Source of the DNA: Endozoicomonas sp. 8E
Lineage (GTDB): Bacteria > Pseudomonadota > Gammaproteobacteria > Pseudomonadales > Endozoicomonadaceae
Length of the DNA stretch: 64,000 nucleotides
NCBI RefSeq assembly: GCF_032883915.1
Contig: NZ_CP120717.1
Location: 5,596,501-5,660,500, forward strand
Direction of reading: 5' to 3'
In this document: positions 9,183 to 18,601 of the stretch, one piece after another
Layout of the letters: every line of letters begins with the position of its first letter
How positions within the stretch are numbered: the first letter of the stretch is position 1
Made by a program: the position numbers and the translations under genes
The notes under the pieces: generated by a model
The model's input: only the letters and a program-made list of their open reading frames with translations
Told to the model about the DNA's origin: nothing
Database searches by the model: none

Positions 9183-10117
9183 GCTTCAACACGACTCAGT
9201 TGCAGAATCTTGCCAATGAAGCCCTGATAATTGGCAAGACTTGTCTTGAGGGGAAAAATGCCGATTATATTCCGTTCCTTGCCAGCGTCCCTCCTGGTTT
9301 ATGTGCCATATCCATATCATGCTGCGATGGAACAATCATTCATAGTGGTGATTACGATTATGATTTTGCCCTCGAGTCCATCAGTAAAGTGTGCTCAATG
9401 TCACTGGCTATGCAACAAAAAGGCTCGGAACAGGTTAGAAAAAAAATCGGGGCTGAGCCTACGGGGTTGCCGTTTAACTCTGTTCTGGCACTTACAGTAC
9501 ATCAAGACAAGCCGCTGACACCTCTGGTTAATGCCGGTGCCATTTCTACTGTCAGCTTTATCGATGCTCCCGATAAAGAGTCACGCTGGCAGATGATCCT
9601 TGATTTCCAGAGGAAAATGATGTCCCAAAACGTTCGTCTCTCAGAGGATGTTAACACTTCCGAGCAAGAGACCAACTTTCATAACCGGGCCATCGCATGG
9701 TTATTGTATGCAGCTAACAACTGCTTCAGCGATCCAATGGATGCCTGTGATGTATATACACGTCAATGCTCAACTCTTGTTAGTTGTGATGATCTGGCAA
9801 CCCTTGGCGGAACACTGGCTAATGGCGGGGTAAATCCAGTCACGAAAGAAAAGGTGATTGACCACGAACATATCGCGCCTATTCTCGCAGAAATGACGAT
9901 GGAGGGTATGTATGACTATTCCGGGGACTGGGCATTTCTGGTGGGTTTACCGGGTAAGAGCGGTGTTGGTGGTGGCGTAGTGGCTGTCGCTCCCGGAAAG
10001 ATGGCCATTGCCGGATTTTCACCACCACTGGATGAGGCTGGCAACAGTGTTCGAGCCATGAAAATGATTAGTCATATTGTCAATAGCCTTGATCTTAGTG
10101 TTTACCGCCCTTCTTGA
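9179..10117 (+). CDS. glsA: Glutaminase (serine-dependent type)
   Basis: 312 residues (E. coli YbaS/GlsA 310). It hydrolyses glutamine to glutamate and ammonia. The beta-lactamase-like catalytic pair is in ESISKV (Ser-x-x-Lys); downstream motifs are LVNAGAI and PGKSGVGGGVVAVAPGK. It is the third gene of the gad operon, overlapping the antiporter gene by four bases with GGAGATCAGGC as ribosome site. In E. coli, glutaminase YbaS and GadC give glutamine-dependent acid resistance; here enzyme, antiporter and decarboxylase are in one transcript, which suggests the same system. Confidence 0.93.
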   Translation: MSFNTTQLQNLANEALIIGKTCLEGKNADYIPFLASVPPGLCAISISCCDGTIIHSGDYDYDFALESISKVCSMSLAMQQKGSEQVRKKIGAEPTGLPFNSVLALTVHQDKPLTPLVNAGAISTVSFIDAPDKESRWQMILDFQRKMMSQNVRLSEDVNTSEQETNFHNRAIAWLLYAANNCFSDPMDACDVYTRQCSTLVSCDDLATLGGTLANGGVNPVTKEKVIDHEHIAPILAEMTMEGMYDYSGDWAFLVGLPGKSGVGGGVVAVAPGKMAIAGFSPPLDEAGNSVRAMKMISHIVNSLDLSVYRPS

Positions 10118-10154
10118 CGTAAGTCTGACAGTATGGGTCCTCTCCCTTCCGACC

Positions 10155-10445
10155 AGGGAACTTTGGCACTCCCACGATGGGGTTTTCAGCAACAACCCTG
10201 ATTGGTTCAGAAGGCAGTTGCCAATAGCTCGTGAGCTTGGCAAGGCACTTCCACTACTGCGCGTTTGAAAATAATCAATGGCAGTTGCATTTCAAGCCTC
10301 CGCCACTGACCCGAACCGGTAACAGAAAACTGGATGCCCAGCACGACCTCCAACAACTGATGCATAGAATGGAACAAGTGATCAGGGAGAGAACGACAGC
10401 TCTCCTTACGACTTCAACGTTCAAAATTTTTCACTGGAGACTGCC
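10155..10445 (+). pseudogene. Decayed duplicate of the LpxL-like acyltransferase 3' region
   Basis: Three blocks match the gene at 4804-5700 and its downstream flank: 10155-10248 matches about 5162-5254, 10249-10389 matches about 5455-5595, and 10391-10445 matches 5742-5796. About 200 bp and 145 bp are missing between blocks; the second gap sits at a repeated GATCAG, consistent with short-homology deletion. The second block still encodes ENNQWQLHF and RTGNRKLD. No start or HX4D motif remains. The two copies bracket the 4.4-kb gad operon in the same orientation. Confidence 0.85.
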
Positions 10446-10732
10446 TGAAAACCCCTTTAAGATAGGAGGGCTAACTCTCTCGGGAATTACTTTTATCCTT
10501 CTTTATCAACAACTTACCCCCCCTACCCAGACAAGAAAAAGTCCGAAAAGAAGTAGACATTTATACGGATAGTCTCTATAACATTTACTGTGACCAACAC
10601 ACACAGAGCACTTATAAAGTTACAGTGTCGTGTGAATCGCAGTAACAATTCGCGTTCAAAATACAGTGCCCAGACCAACAATAATATAAGTACGCCTATG
10701 ATCATGGAGGTCGTGGCGAGGGGGAGCCGGAT
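10446..10732. other. Intergenic region upstream of prkA
   Basis: 287 bases with no convincing gene. Small frames on both strands here lack ribosome sites. GGGGGAGCC before 10733 is the probable prkA ribosome site. Confidence 0.4.
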
Positions 10733-12655
10733 ATGTCTATTTTTTCTCATTATCAGGAAAGGTATGAATCAACTCAGCAAGAGGAGATGAGCCTTCAGGA
10801 GTACCTCGACCTATGCAAGACCGACCCTGGTGCCTATGCCAATGCGGCAGAGAGAATGCTGTCAGCCATTGGCGAACCGGACGTTGTCGATACGTCTCGC
10901 GACCCACGTCTAAGCCGTATTTTTTCCAATAAGCTGATCAAGCGCTACCCTGCTTTTGAAGAGTTCTATGGCATGGAAGAAGCGATCGAACAGATTGTTT
11001 CTTACTTCAAACATGCTGCACAGGGTCTGGAAGAGAAGAAACAGATTCTTTATTTGCTGGGTCCGGTAGGTGGTGGTAAGTCGTCTCTTGCTGAGCGCCT
11101 TAAAGCTTTGATGGAACTGAAACCATTCTATGCCATCAAGGGATCGCCCGTGTTTGAATCACCACTGGGTCTGTTTAATCCCGACGAAGACGGCAAGATT
11201 CTGACCGAAGAATACGGTATTCCCGGCCGCTACCTGAAGTACATCATGTCTCCCTGGGCGGTTAAACGCCTGCACGAGTTTGGTGGTGATATTTCCAGAT
11301 TCCGTGTTGTTAAAGTTTACCCAAGTCGTTTAAATCAGGTGGCTATCGCCAAGACTGAGCCAGGTGATGAGAACAACCAGGACATTTCCAGCCTGGTCGG
11401 CAAAGTAGACATCCGTCAGTTGGAAGAATTTTCTCAGGACGATCCGGATGCCTACAGCTTCTCAGGCGCACTCTGCCGAGCCAACCAGGGTGTAATGGAA
11501 TTTGTGGAGATGTTCAAGGCACCTGTAAAGGTTCTGCACCCACTGTTGACTGCTACTCAGGAAGGTAACTACAACTCTACAGAAGGTATGGGGGCTATTC
11601 CTTTTGAAGGTATCCTGCTGGCGCACTCCAACGAATCCGAGTGGCAGACCTTCCGTAACAACAAGACCAACGAAGCATTTATTGATCGTGTCAACATCGT
11701 TAAGGTTCCTTACTGCACACGCATCAACGAAGAAGTGGGTATCTACGAAAAACTGCTGGAACACAGCTCTCTGAAAGATGCGCCCTGCGCACCCGACACT
11801 CTGAAAATGCTGGCCCAGTTCTCCGTTCTGTCCCGCATCAAAGAGCCCGAGAATTCTTTGGTTTACTCCAAGATGCGTGTCTACAACGGTGAGAATCTGA
11901 AGGACACCGACCCTAACGCCAAACCTCTGCAGGAGTACAAAGATTCAGCCGGTGTTGATGAAGGCATGGACGGACTCTCTACCCGCTTTGCATTCAAGAT
12001 TCTGTCCAAGGTCTTCAACTTCGACTCCACCGAAGTAGCAGCCAACCCTGTGCACCTGATGTACGTTCTGGAACAGCAGATTGAGCAGCAGCAGTTCCCG
12101 GATGAGTTGACTGATCGCTACATGCGCTTCATCAAGGAATATCTGACCCCTAAATATGTTGAGTTCCTGGGTAAGGAAATTCAGACCGCCTACCTGGAGT
12201 CCTACTCTGATTACGGGCAGAACATCTTTGATCGTTATATCACTTACGCTGATTTCTGGATTCAGGATCAGGAATTTCGTGATCCCGATACCGGACACAT
12301 TCTGGACCGCAGCGCCCTGAATGATGAGCTGGAAAAAATCGAGAAGCCAGCTGGCATCGCCAACCCGAAGGACTTCCGTAACGAAGTGGTTAACTTTGTT
12401 CTGCGTGCCCGGGCGAACCACGAAGGCAAGAACCCAAGCTGGTTGAGCTACGAGAAAATGCGCGCGGTGATCGAGAAGAAGATGTTCTCCAACACAGAAG
12501 ATCTGCTGCCAGTGATCTCCTTTAATGCCAAAGGCTCGAACGAAGACCAACGCAAACATGCAGACTTTGTTAAGCGCATGGTTGAGTATGGGTACACAGA
12601 GAAACAGGTTCGCCTACTGTCCGAGTGGTACATTCGGGTTCGTAAGTCTCAGTAA
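10733..12655 (+). CDS. prkA: PrkA family serine protein kinase / AAA+ protein (YeaG)
   Basis: 640 residues, the usual family length. The N-terminal AAA-like domain has the P-loop GPVGGGKSS (residues 110-118) and an acidic Walker B-like LLAHSNESEW region; the C-terminal half is the PrkA domain. Members autophosphorylate on Ser/Thr, and in E. coli yeaG with yeaH responds to nitrogen starvation and stationary phase. It is first in a cluster with yeaH and spoVR, an arrangement conserved across proteobacteria. The opposite strand has long open frames because of codon bias; these are not genes. Confidence 0.95.
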   Translation: MSIFSHYQERYESTQQEEMSLQEYLDLCKTDPGAYANAAERMLSAIGEPDVVDTSRDPRLSRIFSNKLIKRYPAFEEFYGMEEAIEQIVSYFKHAAQGLEEKKQILYLLGPVGGGKSSLAERLKALMELKPFYAIKGSPVFESPLGLFNPDEDGKILTEEYGIPGRYLKYIMSPWAVKRLHEFGGDISRFRVVKVYPSRLNQVAIAKTEPGDENNQDISSLVGKVDIRQLEEFSQDDPDAYSFSGALCRANQGVMEFVEMFKAPVKVLHPLLTATQEGNYNSTEGMGAIPFEGILLAHSNESEWQTFRNNKTNEAFIDRVNIVKVPYCTRINEEVGIYEKLLEHSSLKDAPCAPDTLKMLAQFSVLSRIKEPENSLVYSKMRVYNGENLKDTDPNAKPLQEYKDSAGVDEGMDGLSTRFAFKILSKVFNFDSTEVAANPVHLMYVLEQQIEQQQFPDELTDRYMRFIKEYLTPKYVEFLGKEIQTAYLESYSDYGQNIFDRYITYADFWIQDQEFRDPDTGHILDRSALNDELEKIEKPAGIANPKDFRNEVVNFVLRARANHEGKNPSWLSYEKMRAVIEKKMFSNTEDLLPVISFNAKGSNEDQRKHADFVKRMVEYGYTEKQVRLLSEWYIRVRKSQ

Positions 12656-12703
12656 GTCGTGAGCCCATTTGCAGCTATGGCAGCATTCATAATTAATCGC
12701 CAC

Positions 12704-12721
12704 AGCGCCTTTGCGGGCGCT
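12704..12721 (+). other. Stem-loop between prkA and yeaH
   Basis: AGCGCC/GGCGCT around a six-base loop, followed by TCTGCATCTTG with no proper U-tract. It may stabilise the prkA message or partly terminate within the operon. Confidence 0.45.
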
Positions 12722-12842
12722 TCTGCATCTTGTTTAATCAGGAAAAATAGTCATTTTTCAAAGAACGACATAGCCATGGCAGTAGGAAAATAATTCTGGA
12801 TAGAACAAACAGCCACAGCTAAGCACCCAAGGAGAGCGTCCT

Positions 12843-14126
12843 ATGAGCATAATAATTGACCGACGCCTCAATGCGAAAAAGAAAAGTACGGTCAACCGTC
12901 AGCGTTTCCTGAGACGCTATAAAGGTCTGGTAAAAGAGGCAGTTCAGGACGCTGTCGATCAACGCTCTATTACTGACGTTGACAGCGGCAGTGACATCAG
13001 CATTCCCAGAAAAGACGTGTCAGAACCGGTTTTTCATCATGGTCGGGGCGGCCGTGTGGAACAGGTTCATCCAGGCAACAAAGAGTTCACCACCGGTGAT
13101 CGTTTCCAGCGCCCTCAGGGTGGAGGTGGTCAAGGCAGTGGTGAAGGCGAAGCCAGCAACAGCGGTTCTGGTGAAGACGATTTCATTTTTTCCATTAACC
13201 GTGAAGAGTTCCTGGAATATCTGTTTGAAGATCTTGAGCTGCCCAATCTGGTTCGCAAAGAACTCAAGGATTCCACCGACTTTAAACTGAAAAGAGCAGG
13301 CTACACGACTGCGGGCTCTCCTGACAGGTTGAACGTAGTTCGCTCCCTGAAAGCAGCTCACGCCCGTCGAATTGCTCTTTCCGGTAAAGAAAGAAAAGAG
13401 ATTCGTGCCCTGAAACGTCAACTGCGTGAAATGGAAGTCAGCCCGGAACGCAACGATGAAGTTCTGAGAAAAGAGCTGAAGGATCAGATTGCTGCGCTGA
13501 ACAAAAAACTCAAGCGTCTGCCCTTTATCGACGAGTTCGATCTTAAGTTCAACAACCTGGTGAAAGTGCCGCAGCCCTCTAGCAAAGCGGTCATGTTCTG
13601 TATTATGGACGTGTCGGGGTCTATGACCCGTGAAATCAAGGACATCGCCAAGCGCTTTTTCCTGCTGCTCTATCTGTTCCTGGAACGCAATTACGAAAAA
13701 ATTGAAGTTGTTTTCATTCGTCACCACAGTGAAGCCCGTGAGTGTAACGAGCACGACTTCTTCTATGCCCGGGAAACCGGTGGCACTGTTGTATCCTCAG
13801 CACTGACACTCACAGACGAAATAGTTACCGAGAGATATTCCCCTGATGAGTGGAACATCTACGTAGCACAGGCATCTGACGGCGATAACTGGGAAGCAGA
13901 CTCTGCCAAGTGCCGTAATATTATTGTCGACAAACTGTTGCCTCTGACTCAGTACTACTCCTATGTAGAAATTACTGATCGTCACCACCAGAACCTGTGG
14001 CATGAATACAAAGCGATCGAAAAGAATCACGAAGGTCATTTTGCCATGCAGCAGATACGACATGCTGGAGAGATATATCCGGTGTTCCGCAAACTGTTCG
14101 AAAAGAAGGAGGGTCAAAATGCCTGA
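12843..14126 (+). CDS. yeaH: YeaH/YhbH family protein (VWA-like)
   Basis: 427 residues. The N-terminal part is basic and then glycine-rich ([14 protein letters not shown] near residue 90). A coiled stretch around residues 180-225 precedes a von Willebrand A-like domain with the MIDAS start MDVSGSMT (Asp256, Ser258, Ser260). The family is the constant partner of PrkA; its exact activity is unknown. AAGGAGAG lies before the ATG. Its last eight bases overlap the start of spoVR, so those two are probably translationally coupled. Confidence 0.94.
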   Translation: MSIIIDRRLNAKKKSTVNRQRFLRRYKGLVKEAVQDAVDQRSITDVDSGSDISIPRKDVSEPVFHHGRGGRVEQVHPGNKEFTTGDRFQRPQGGGGQGSGEGEASNSGSGEDDFIFSINREEFLEYLFEDLELPNLVRKELKDSTDFKLKRAGYTTAGSPDRLNVVRSLKAAHARRIALSGKERKEIRALKRQLREMEVSPERNDEVLRKELKDQIAALNKKLKRLPFIDEFDLKFNNLVKVPQPSSKAVMFCIMDVSGSMTREIKDIAKRFFLLLYLFLERNYEKIEVVFIRHHSEARECNEHDFFYARETGGTVVSSALTLTDEIVTERYSPDEWNIYVAQASDGDNWEADSAKCRNIIVDKLLPLTQYYSYVEITDRHHQNLWHEYKAIEKNHEGHFAMQQIRHAGEIYPVFRKLFEKKEGQNA

Positions 14127-15729
14127 CAGGAAACGCTACGAGCAGGACATCGATCCGCATGCATCAGGGCCTTCCTCCGAAGCTGCCAATGTTCAGAAAC
14201 CATCACGTCGTGCAGAGCCTATTTCCAAGGGCTCTGAGTGGACTTTTGCACTGCTGGAAGAATACGACAGAGAGCTGGCAAAGTTGGCAGAACGCTACCA
14301 ACTGGACACCTACCCCAACCAGATAGAAGTCATCAGTTCCGAACAGATGCTGGATGCTTATGCTTCTGTGGGTATGCCACTTATGTACAACCACTGGAGC
14401 TTCGGTAAACAGTTTCTCAGTAACCAGCAAAGCTACCAGTGCGGACAAATGGGCCTGGCCTATGAGATTGTGATCAACTCCAATCCTTGTATTGCCTACC
14501 TGATGGAAGAAAACACCATGCCCATGCAGGCACTGGTTATCGCCCACGCATGTTACGGACACAATTCTTTCTTCAAGGGTAACTATTTGTTCCGGCAGTG
14601 GACAGATGCAGACTCCATCATTGACTACCTGCTGTTCGCTAAAAACTACATTGCAGAGTGCGAAGAAAAGCACGGTGTTGACGCTGTGGAAGAGCTGCTC
14701 GATGCCTGTCACGCTCTCATGAATCAGGGTGTCAATCGCTATGAGCGTCCTCGTCCTATTTCACCAGAGGAAGAGAAAGCACGAATCAAAGAGCGTGAAG
14801 AATACATTCAGCGCAACCTGAATGACTTGTGGCGAACCATTCCTCTTCGTGAAGAGAATGAAGTAAAGCAGACTGAGCGTTATCCAAGGGATCCGGAAGA
14901 GAACATTCTCTACTTCATAGAGAAAAACGCCCCTCTGCTGGATACCTGGCAACGAGAACTCATACGGATCGTTCGCAAAGTGGCTCAATACTTCTATCCT
15001 CAGCGTCAGACTCAGGTGATGAACGAAGGTTGGGCAACCTTCTGGCACTACCACCTGATGCACGAAATGTACAACGAGGGTCACATTACAGAAGGCTTCA
15101 TCATGGAGTTCCTGCATTCGCACTCCAACGTGGTGTTCCAGCCTGATTTTGATGACCCCCGTTATAGTGGCATAAATCCATACGCTCTGGGCTTTGCGAT
15201 GTTTCAAGACATCCGCCGGATTTGTGAAAGCCCAACAGAAGAAGATCGTCGCTGGTTCCCTGATCTGGCCGGTTCGGATTGGCTGGAAGCCGTTCACTTT
15301 GCCATGAAGAACTTTAAGGATGAAAGTTTCATCATGCAGTATCTTTCACCCAAGGTGATGAGAGATCTGAAACTCTTCTGCATCGACGATAATGAAATCA
15401 ACCCCTATCTTGAAGTCAGCGCCATTCATGACGACTCCGGCTACCGAAAGGTCAGGGAATCTCTTGCCGCCCAGTACAATCTGGGCAACCGTGAACCCAA
15501 CATTCAGGTATACAGCGTAAACACCCGCGGTGACCGCTCTATCACCTTGCGTCACTTCATGCACCAGGGTCGCCCGGTAGATTCTGACAGTACTCGCGAA
15601 ATCATCAAACATGTCCACAGACTTTGGGGCTTTGATGTGCATATGGAGTCTGTTGATGAGTGCGGTGGTGTAAAAACCATTTACGGTCTGCCCAGACAGG
15701 AAAAAAATGAAGAGACCGAGGCAGCCTGA
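14119..15729 (+). CDS. SpoVR family protein (YcgB-like)
   Basis: 536 residues from the ATG at 14119, chosen because AGGAGGG stands about 6 bases before it; a longer in-frame extension to 14002 lies inside yeaH and has no ribosome site. Motifs include [24 protein letters not shown] and [17 protein letters not shown], the last resembling a metalloprotease-like HxxH helix. SpoVR is known from Bacillus spore cortex formation, but in non-sporulating proteobacteria it accompanies PrkA and YeaH as a stress or cell-wall module. It is third in the operon and ends at a strong terminator. Confidence 0.94.
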   Translation: MPDRKRYEQDIDPHASGPSSEAANVQKPSRRAEPISKGSEWTFALLEEYDRELAKLAERYQLDTYPNQIEVISSEQMLDAYASVGMPLMYNHWSFGKQFLSNQQSYQCGQMGLAYEIVINSNPCIAYLMEENTMPMQALVIAHACYGHNSFFKGNYLFRQWTDADSIIDYLLFAKNYIAECEEKHGVDAVEELLDACHALMNQGVNRYERPRPISPEEEKARIKEREEYIQRNLNDLWRTIPLREENEVKQTERYPRDPEENILYFIEKNAPLLDTWQRELIRIVRKVAQYFYPQRQTQVMNEGWATFWHYHLMHEMYNEGHITEGFIMEFLHSHSNVVFQPDFDDPRYSGINPYALGFAMFQDIRRICESPTEEDRRWFPDLAGSDWLEAVHFAMKNFKDESFIMQYLSPKVMRDLKLFCIDDNEINPYLEVSAIHDDSGYRKVRESLAAQYNLGNREPNIQVYSVNTRGDRSITLRHFMHQGRPVDSDSTREIIKHVHRLWGFDVHMESVDECGGVKTIYGLPRQEKNEETEAA

Positions 15730-15748
15730 AAAAGCTCAAACAACCTCT

Positions 15749-17065
15749 TTATCCATTAGCCGGATCCTCCAGAGTATCCGGTTTTTTGTTACCCCGATGC
15801 TGATACCGGTAAACTGCACCACCAAAGACAATCAACGCCATACCGTATAAAAAAATCATATAGCCAGCCCCACTGAAACCGAGAAGACAGTAACCGGACG
15901 CCAGTAAAATGATAATAAACCAGCCTGAAGTAATCCCTTCGGGTTTTCTCCGCTGAATCTGGAAGCAGGATAGACAGGCACAGAAATAAGTGAGCAACAT
16001 AATATAAACTGCAATCAGCACGATAGACTCAAAATGCTTTTGAATAGTAGGTTCCACTGTTAACAGAAGCATTATGGACATTAGAATGGCTGTGATTAAC
16101 AGTCCTTTCCAGGGTGATCCATAACGATTCAACACCGTGAATGCTTTAGGTAAAAGACCGTCCGAAGAGGCCGTTATGGCTACCCGGGAGTGCATAAGAA
16201 TCCAGCCATTAAGGCTGCCAAAACAGGCAATAACAGCCATGGCACTGACCAGCTCACCGGCTCGGTCACCCAGCAAATAGCTGGCCGTTACAGAGAAGGG
16301 TGCAGCACTGCTTTGCAGAATATCGTTAGGTACAATACCCATCATTGCCGTGGTGCTCAGAATGTAGAAAAGAGCAGCCAGTAGAGTGCCTAATAATGTC
16401 GCACAAGGGACATCCCGCCTGGGATTTTTGGCGTGACACGCAAGGTTACAAGCTGATTCCAGACCTATAAAGGACCAAAGCGTCAACGTGATGGATTCAG
16501 ACAAGATATGACTGGACGGTTGTCCGGTCACATTAAAGGAGCTAATGATGTTTACCGTTTCAAACTGACTCCAGCCCATAGTACTGACAATAATCACAGG
16601 CACCAGCATACAGGAAGCCGTAACGATCTGGAGACGACCTAAAAGACGAATATCGGTCAAATTGATCAGGCTGAGGATCCAGATGACAGCAATAGCTGCC
16701 AGGGCGGTTTCCCAGGGACCACCGAGCACAGGAAAGAAATAACTGAGATAGGCTACACCACTCAGAGCCACTGCAATGTTGCCAATCCATATGGCAGCCC
16801 AGTACCCATAAACAACCTGTGAGCCGATATAACGTCCCAGTCCTGCCCTGATAAAAGCGTAGAGACCGGAACCCTGTTTACAATCTGACCCCAATCGAAC
16901 AAAAACCAAAGATAGCATTACCGAGCCAATAACCGTAACAATCCATCCCAAAAGAGTGATTGAACCATAACTGGCCAAAGATGAAGGTAACAGAAAAATA
17001 CCGGCACCCATCATATTTCCTGTTACCAACATGGTCAGTGGCAAAAGGGATAATTTTCCAGACAC
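15749..17065 (-). CDS. AdiC/PotE/CadB-like basic amino acid or polyamine antiporter
   Basis: About 439 residues with twelve hydrophobic helices. Compared from memory with E. coli AdiC the match runs full length: GNMMGAGIFLLPSSLASYG, WIGNIAVALSGVAYLSYFFP, LTLWSFIGLESACN and STTAMMGIVPNDIL. AdiC exchanges arginine for agmatine; relatives exchange ornithine/putrescine or lysine/cadaverine. No decarboxylase gene is next to it, so the substrate is unassigned. The frame opens at 17074, but GGAGG at 17076-17080 fits the GTG at 17065 (spacing 10) or the TTG at 17068. It converges on spoVR. Confidence 0.88.
   Translation of the reverse strand: MSGKLSLLPLTMLVTGNMMGAGIFLLPSSLASYGSITLLGWIVTVIGSVMLSLVFVRLGSDCKQGSGLYAFIRAGLGRYIGSQVVYGYWAAIWIGNIAVALSGVAYLSYFFPVLGGPWETALAAIAVIWILSLINLTDIRLLGRLQIVTASCMLVPVIIVSTMGWSQFETVNIISSFNVTGQPSSHILSESITLTLWSFIGLESACNLACHAKNPRRDVPCATLLGTLLAALFYILSTTAMMGIVPNDILQSSAAPFSVTASYLLGDRAGELVSAMAVIACFGSLNGWILMHSRVAITASSDGLLPKAFTVLNRYGSPWKGLLITAILMSIMLLLTVEPTIQKHFESIVLIAVYIMLLTYFCACLSCFQIQRRKPEGITSGWFIIILLASGYCLLGFSGAGYMIFLYGMALIVFGGAVYRYQHRGNKKPDTLEDPANG
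15760..15787 (+). terminator. Rho-independent terminator of the prkA-yeaH-spoVR operon
   Basis: CCGGAT/ATCCGG stem with a ten-base loop, followed by six T. It lies within the 3' end of the convergent antiporter gene. Confidence 0.8.
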
Positions 17066-17414
17066 CAAAGACACACCTCCATCATCAACAGCAATGAGCT
17101 GAGAAAAGTATTTTGAGTTATTCTTTGCCTAATCCTTATCCTTTTACTTCACTCTCCTCGACGAGCACTGACATCGCGAACCAGCTTTGTTATTCCTTTG
17201 GATAGCTGGATGTGTATCCCAAACCGCTCATTTATCGCTGCTACGAAGTTTTGACAGTTTAGACTATAAAGCGTTACAAAACGTTTTCCGGACCTTTGGA
17301 AATACCCTTTTTTTAAAGATCCATCCGGACAGCATCGGCGGGGAAAAGTAAAATCATAATAAGAGCGTTCCTGACGGCAGATAAAGTGGTAAATCCAACA
17401 ATTGAGAGAGCAGT
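17066..17414. other. Divergent intergenic region, possible promoter of the oxidoreductase operon
   Basis: 349 bases between the antiporter and the FAD oxidoreductase, which diverge. TTGACA at 17251-17256 and TACAAA at 17275-17280 with an 18-base spacer form a plausible sigma-70 promoter pointing right, leaving a leader of about 130 bases. Confidence 0.3.
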
Positions 17415-18560
17415 ATGACTAATACTATTCAGCCTACAGTTGTTCTGGCCGGAGGAGGCCATGCCCATGCACTGTTCCTGAAAAGGCTTCAGAAGAAGCA
17501 AACACCTCCCGCTCATTTTATTCTGGTCTCTGCCAGTCGCTATACTCCTTATTCGGGCATGCTTCCTGGTGTCATCTCAGGACAATATACCGCTGAACAG
17601 TCCCACATTGATCTCGAGTTGCTGGCCCATGAGTCAAAATGCACATTCCTTAAAGCGACTGTCTCGGGGGTGGATACCAAAGCGAATGAATTGATTTTTT
17701 TGAATGGCGACCGACTGCAGTATGACATACTCTCCATCAATACAGGCTCTACACAGGCGCGTGTCATTGATGCAAAAGACAGCATCACCATAAAGCCAAT
17801 CAGGCCTTTTTTATCTTGGTTGGTGCAGCCTTTGCCGGAACACATTAAGCAGAACGAAAGTTTTATTCTGGCCATCATGGGTGCTGGGGCTGCAGGTGTT
17901 GAGGTAGCCATGGCCCTTCACCAACGCTTCAAGCATCTTCACTCCCTTGAAATACATATTGTCACAGCTCAGGGTATCCTGAAGGGCTATCCACCGAAAG
18001 TTCAGAAAATGGCCAAAGAGGAAATTGAACGAAAGCCTATCAAAATACATACTCATTTTAGGGTAACCGGAGTCAAAGATAAAACCCTGATCAGTGATCA
18101 AAATGACCACCTGCCGTATGATTCCCTGATACTGGCTACATCGGCTGCTCCCGCTCGCTGGCCTTCTGAAAGCTCACTTGCGACCAGCCCAGATGGATTT
18201 ATCCAGGTTAACCTCATGCTGCAATCCGTCAGCCATGACAATGTGTTCGCTTGCGGTGATGTCGCTGAATTCACTCACTCCAGACAGGCCAAGTCGGGGG
18301 TTTATGCGGTTCGACAGGCTCCGACCCTATTTCAAAATATTTGTAACATGCTTGAGAAAAAAACACTGAAACCCTATCGTCCACAGAGCCAATTTCTTTC
18401 TCTGCTAAGCTGTGCAGATGGTCGGGCTATTGCATCAAAAGGCTGCTTCAGTACCAGGGGACGCTTAATATGGCTTTGGAAAGACTGGATCGATCAACGA
18501 TTTATGGCGCAGTTCCCCGTGCCCGCCACAGACTCCATGGAGTTCAATGGTTCCGATTAA
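17415..18560 (+). CDS. FAD-dependent pyridine nucleotide-disulfide oxidoreductase, SelD-associated type
   Basis: 381 residues. The N-terminal FAD fold is LAGGGHAHALFLKRL, a GGGHAH variant that marks the subfamily found fused to, or encoded near, selenophosphate synthetase SelD. The second nucleotide fold is IMGAGAAGVEVAMAL near residue 155, and VFACGDVAEF near residue 280 is the C-terminal FAD motif. It resembles NDH-2/SQR-type enzymes; the physiological electron partners are not known. No selD is in this window. The next gene encodes an exported tandem rhodanese, so a sulfur-linked role is possible. Confidence 0.85.
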   Translation: MTNTIQPTVVLAGGGHAHALFLKRLQKKQTPPAHFILVSASRYTPYSGMLPGVISGQYTAEQSHIDLELLAHESKCTFLKATVSGVDTKANELIFLNGDRLQYDILSINTGSTQARVIDAKDSITIKPIRPFLSWLVQPLPEHIKQNESFILAIMGAGAAGVEVAMALHQRFKHLHSLEIHIVTAQGILKGYPPKVQKMAKEEIERKPIKIHTHFRVTGVKDKTLISDQNDHLPYDSLILATSAAPARWPSESSLATSPDGFIQVNLMLQSVSHDNVFACGDVAEFTHSRQAKSGVYAVRQAPTLFQNICNMLEKKTLKPYRPQSQFLSLLSCADGRAIASKGCFSTRGRLIWLWKDWIDQRFMAQFPVPATDSMEFNGSD

Positions 18561-18601
18561 AGCTAAACCTCACAGGAATTTTATTGGCCCAAAAGAAGCC
18601 T

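Noticed and set aside
11945-12559. 204-codon frame antisense to prkA (and similar ones antisense to yeaH, spoVR, ackA, tyrS)
   Set aside because: These are mirror frames produced by codon bias in strongly conserved genes; they have no ribosome sites and no recognisable products.
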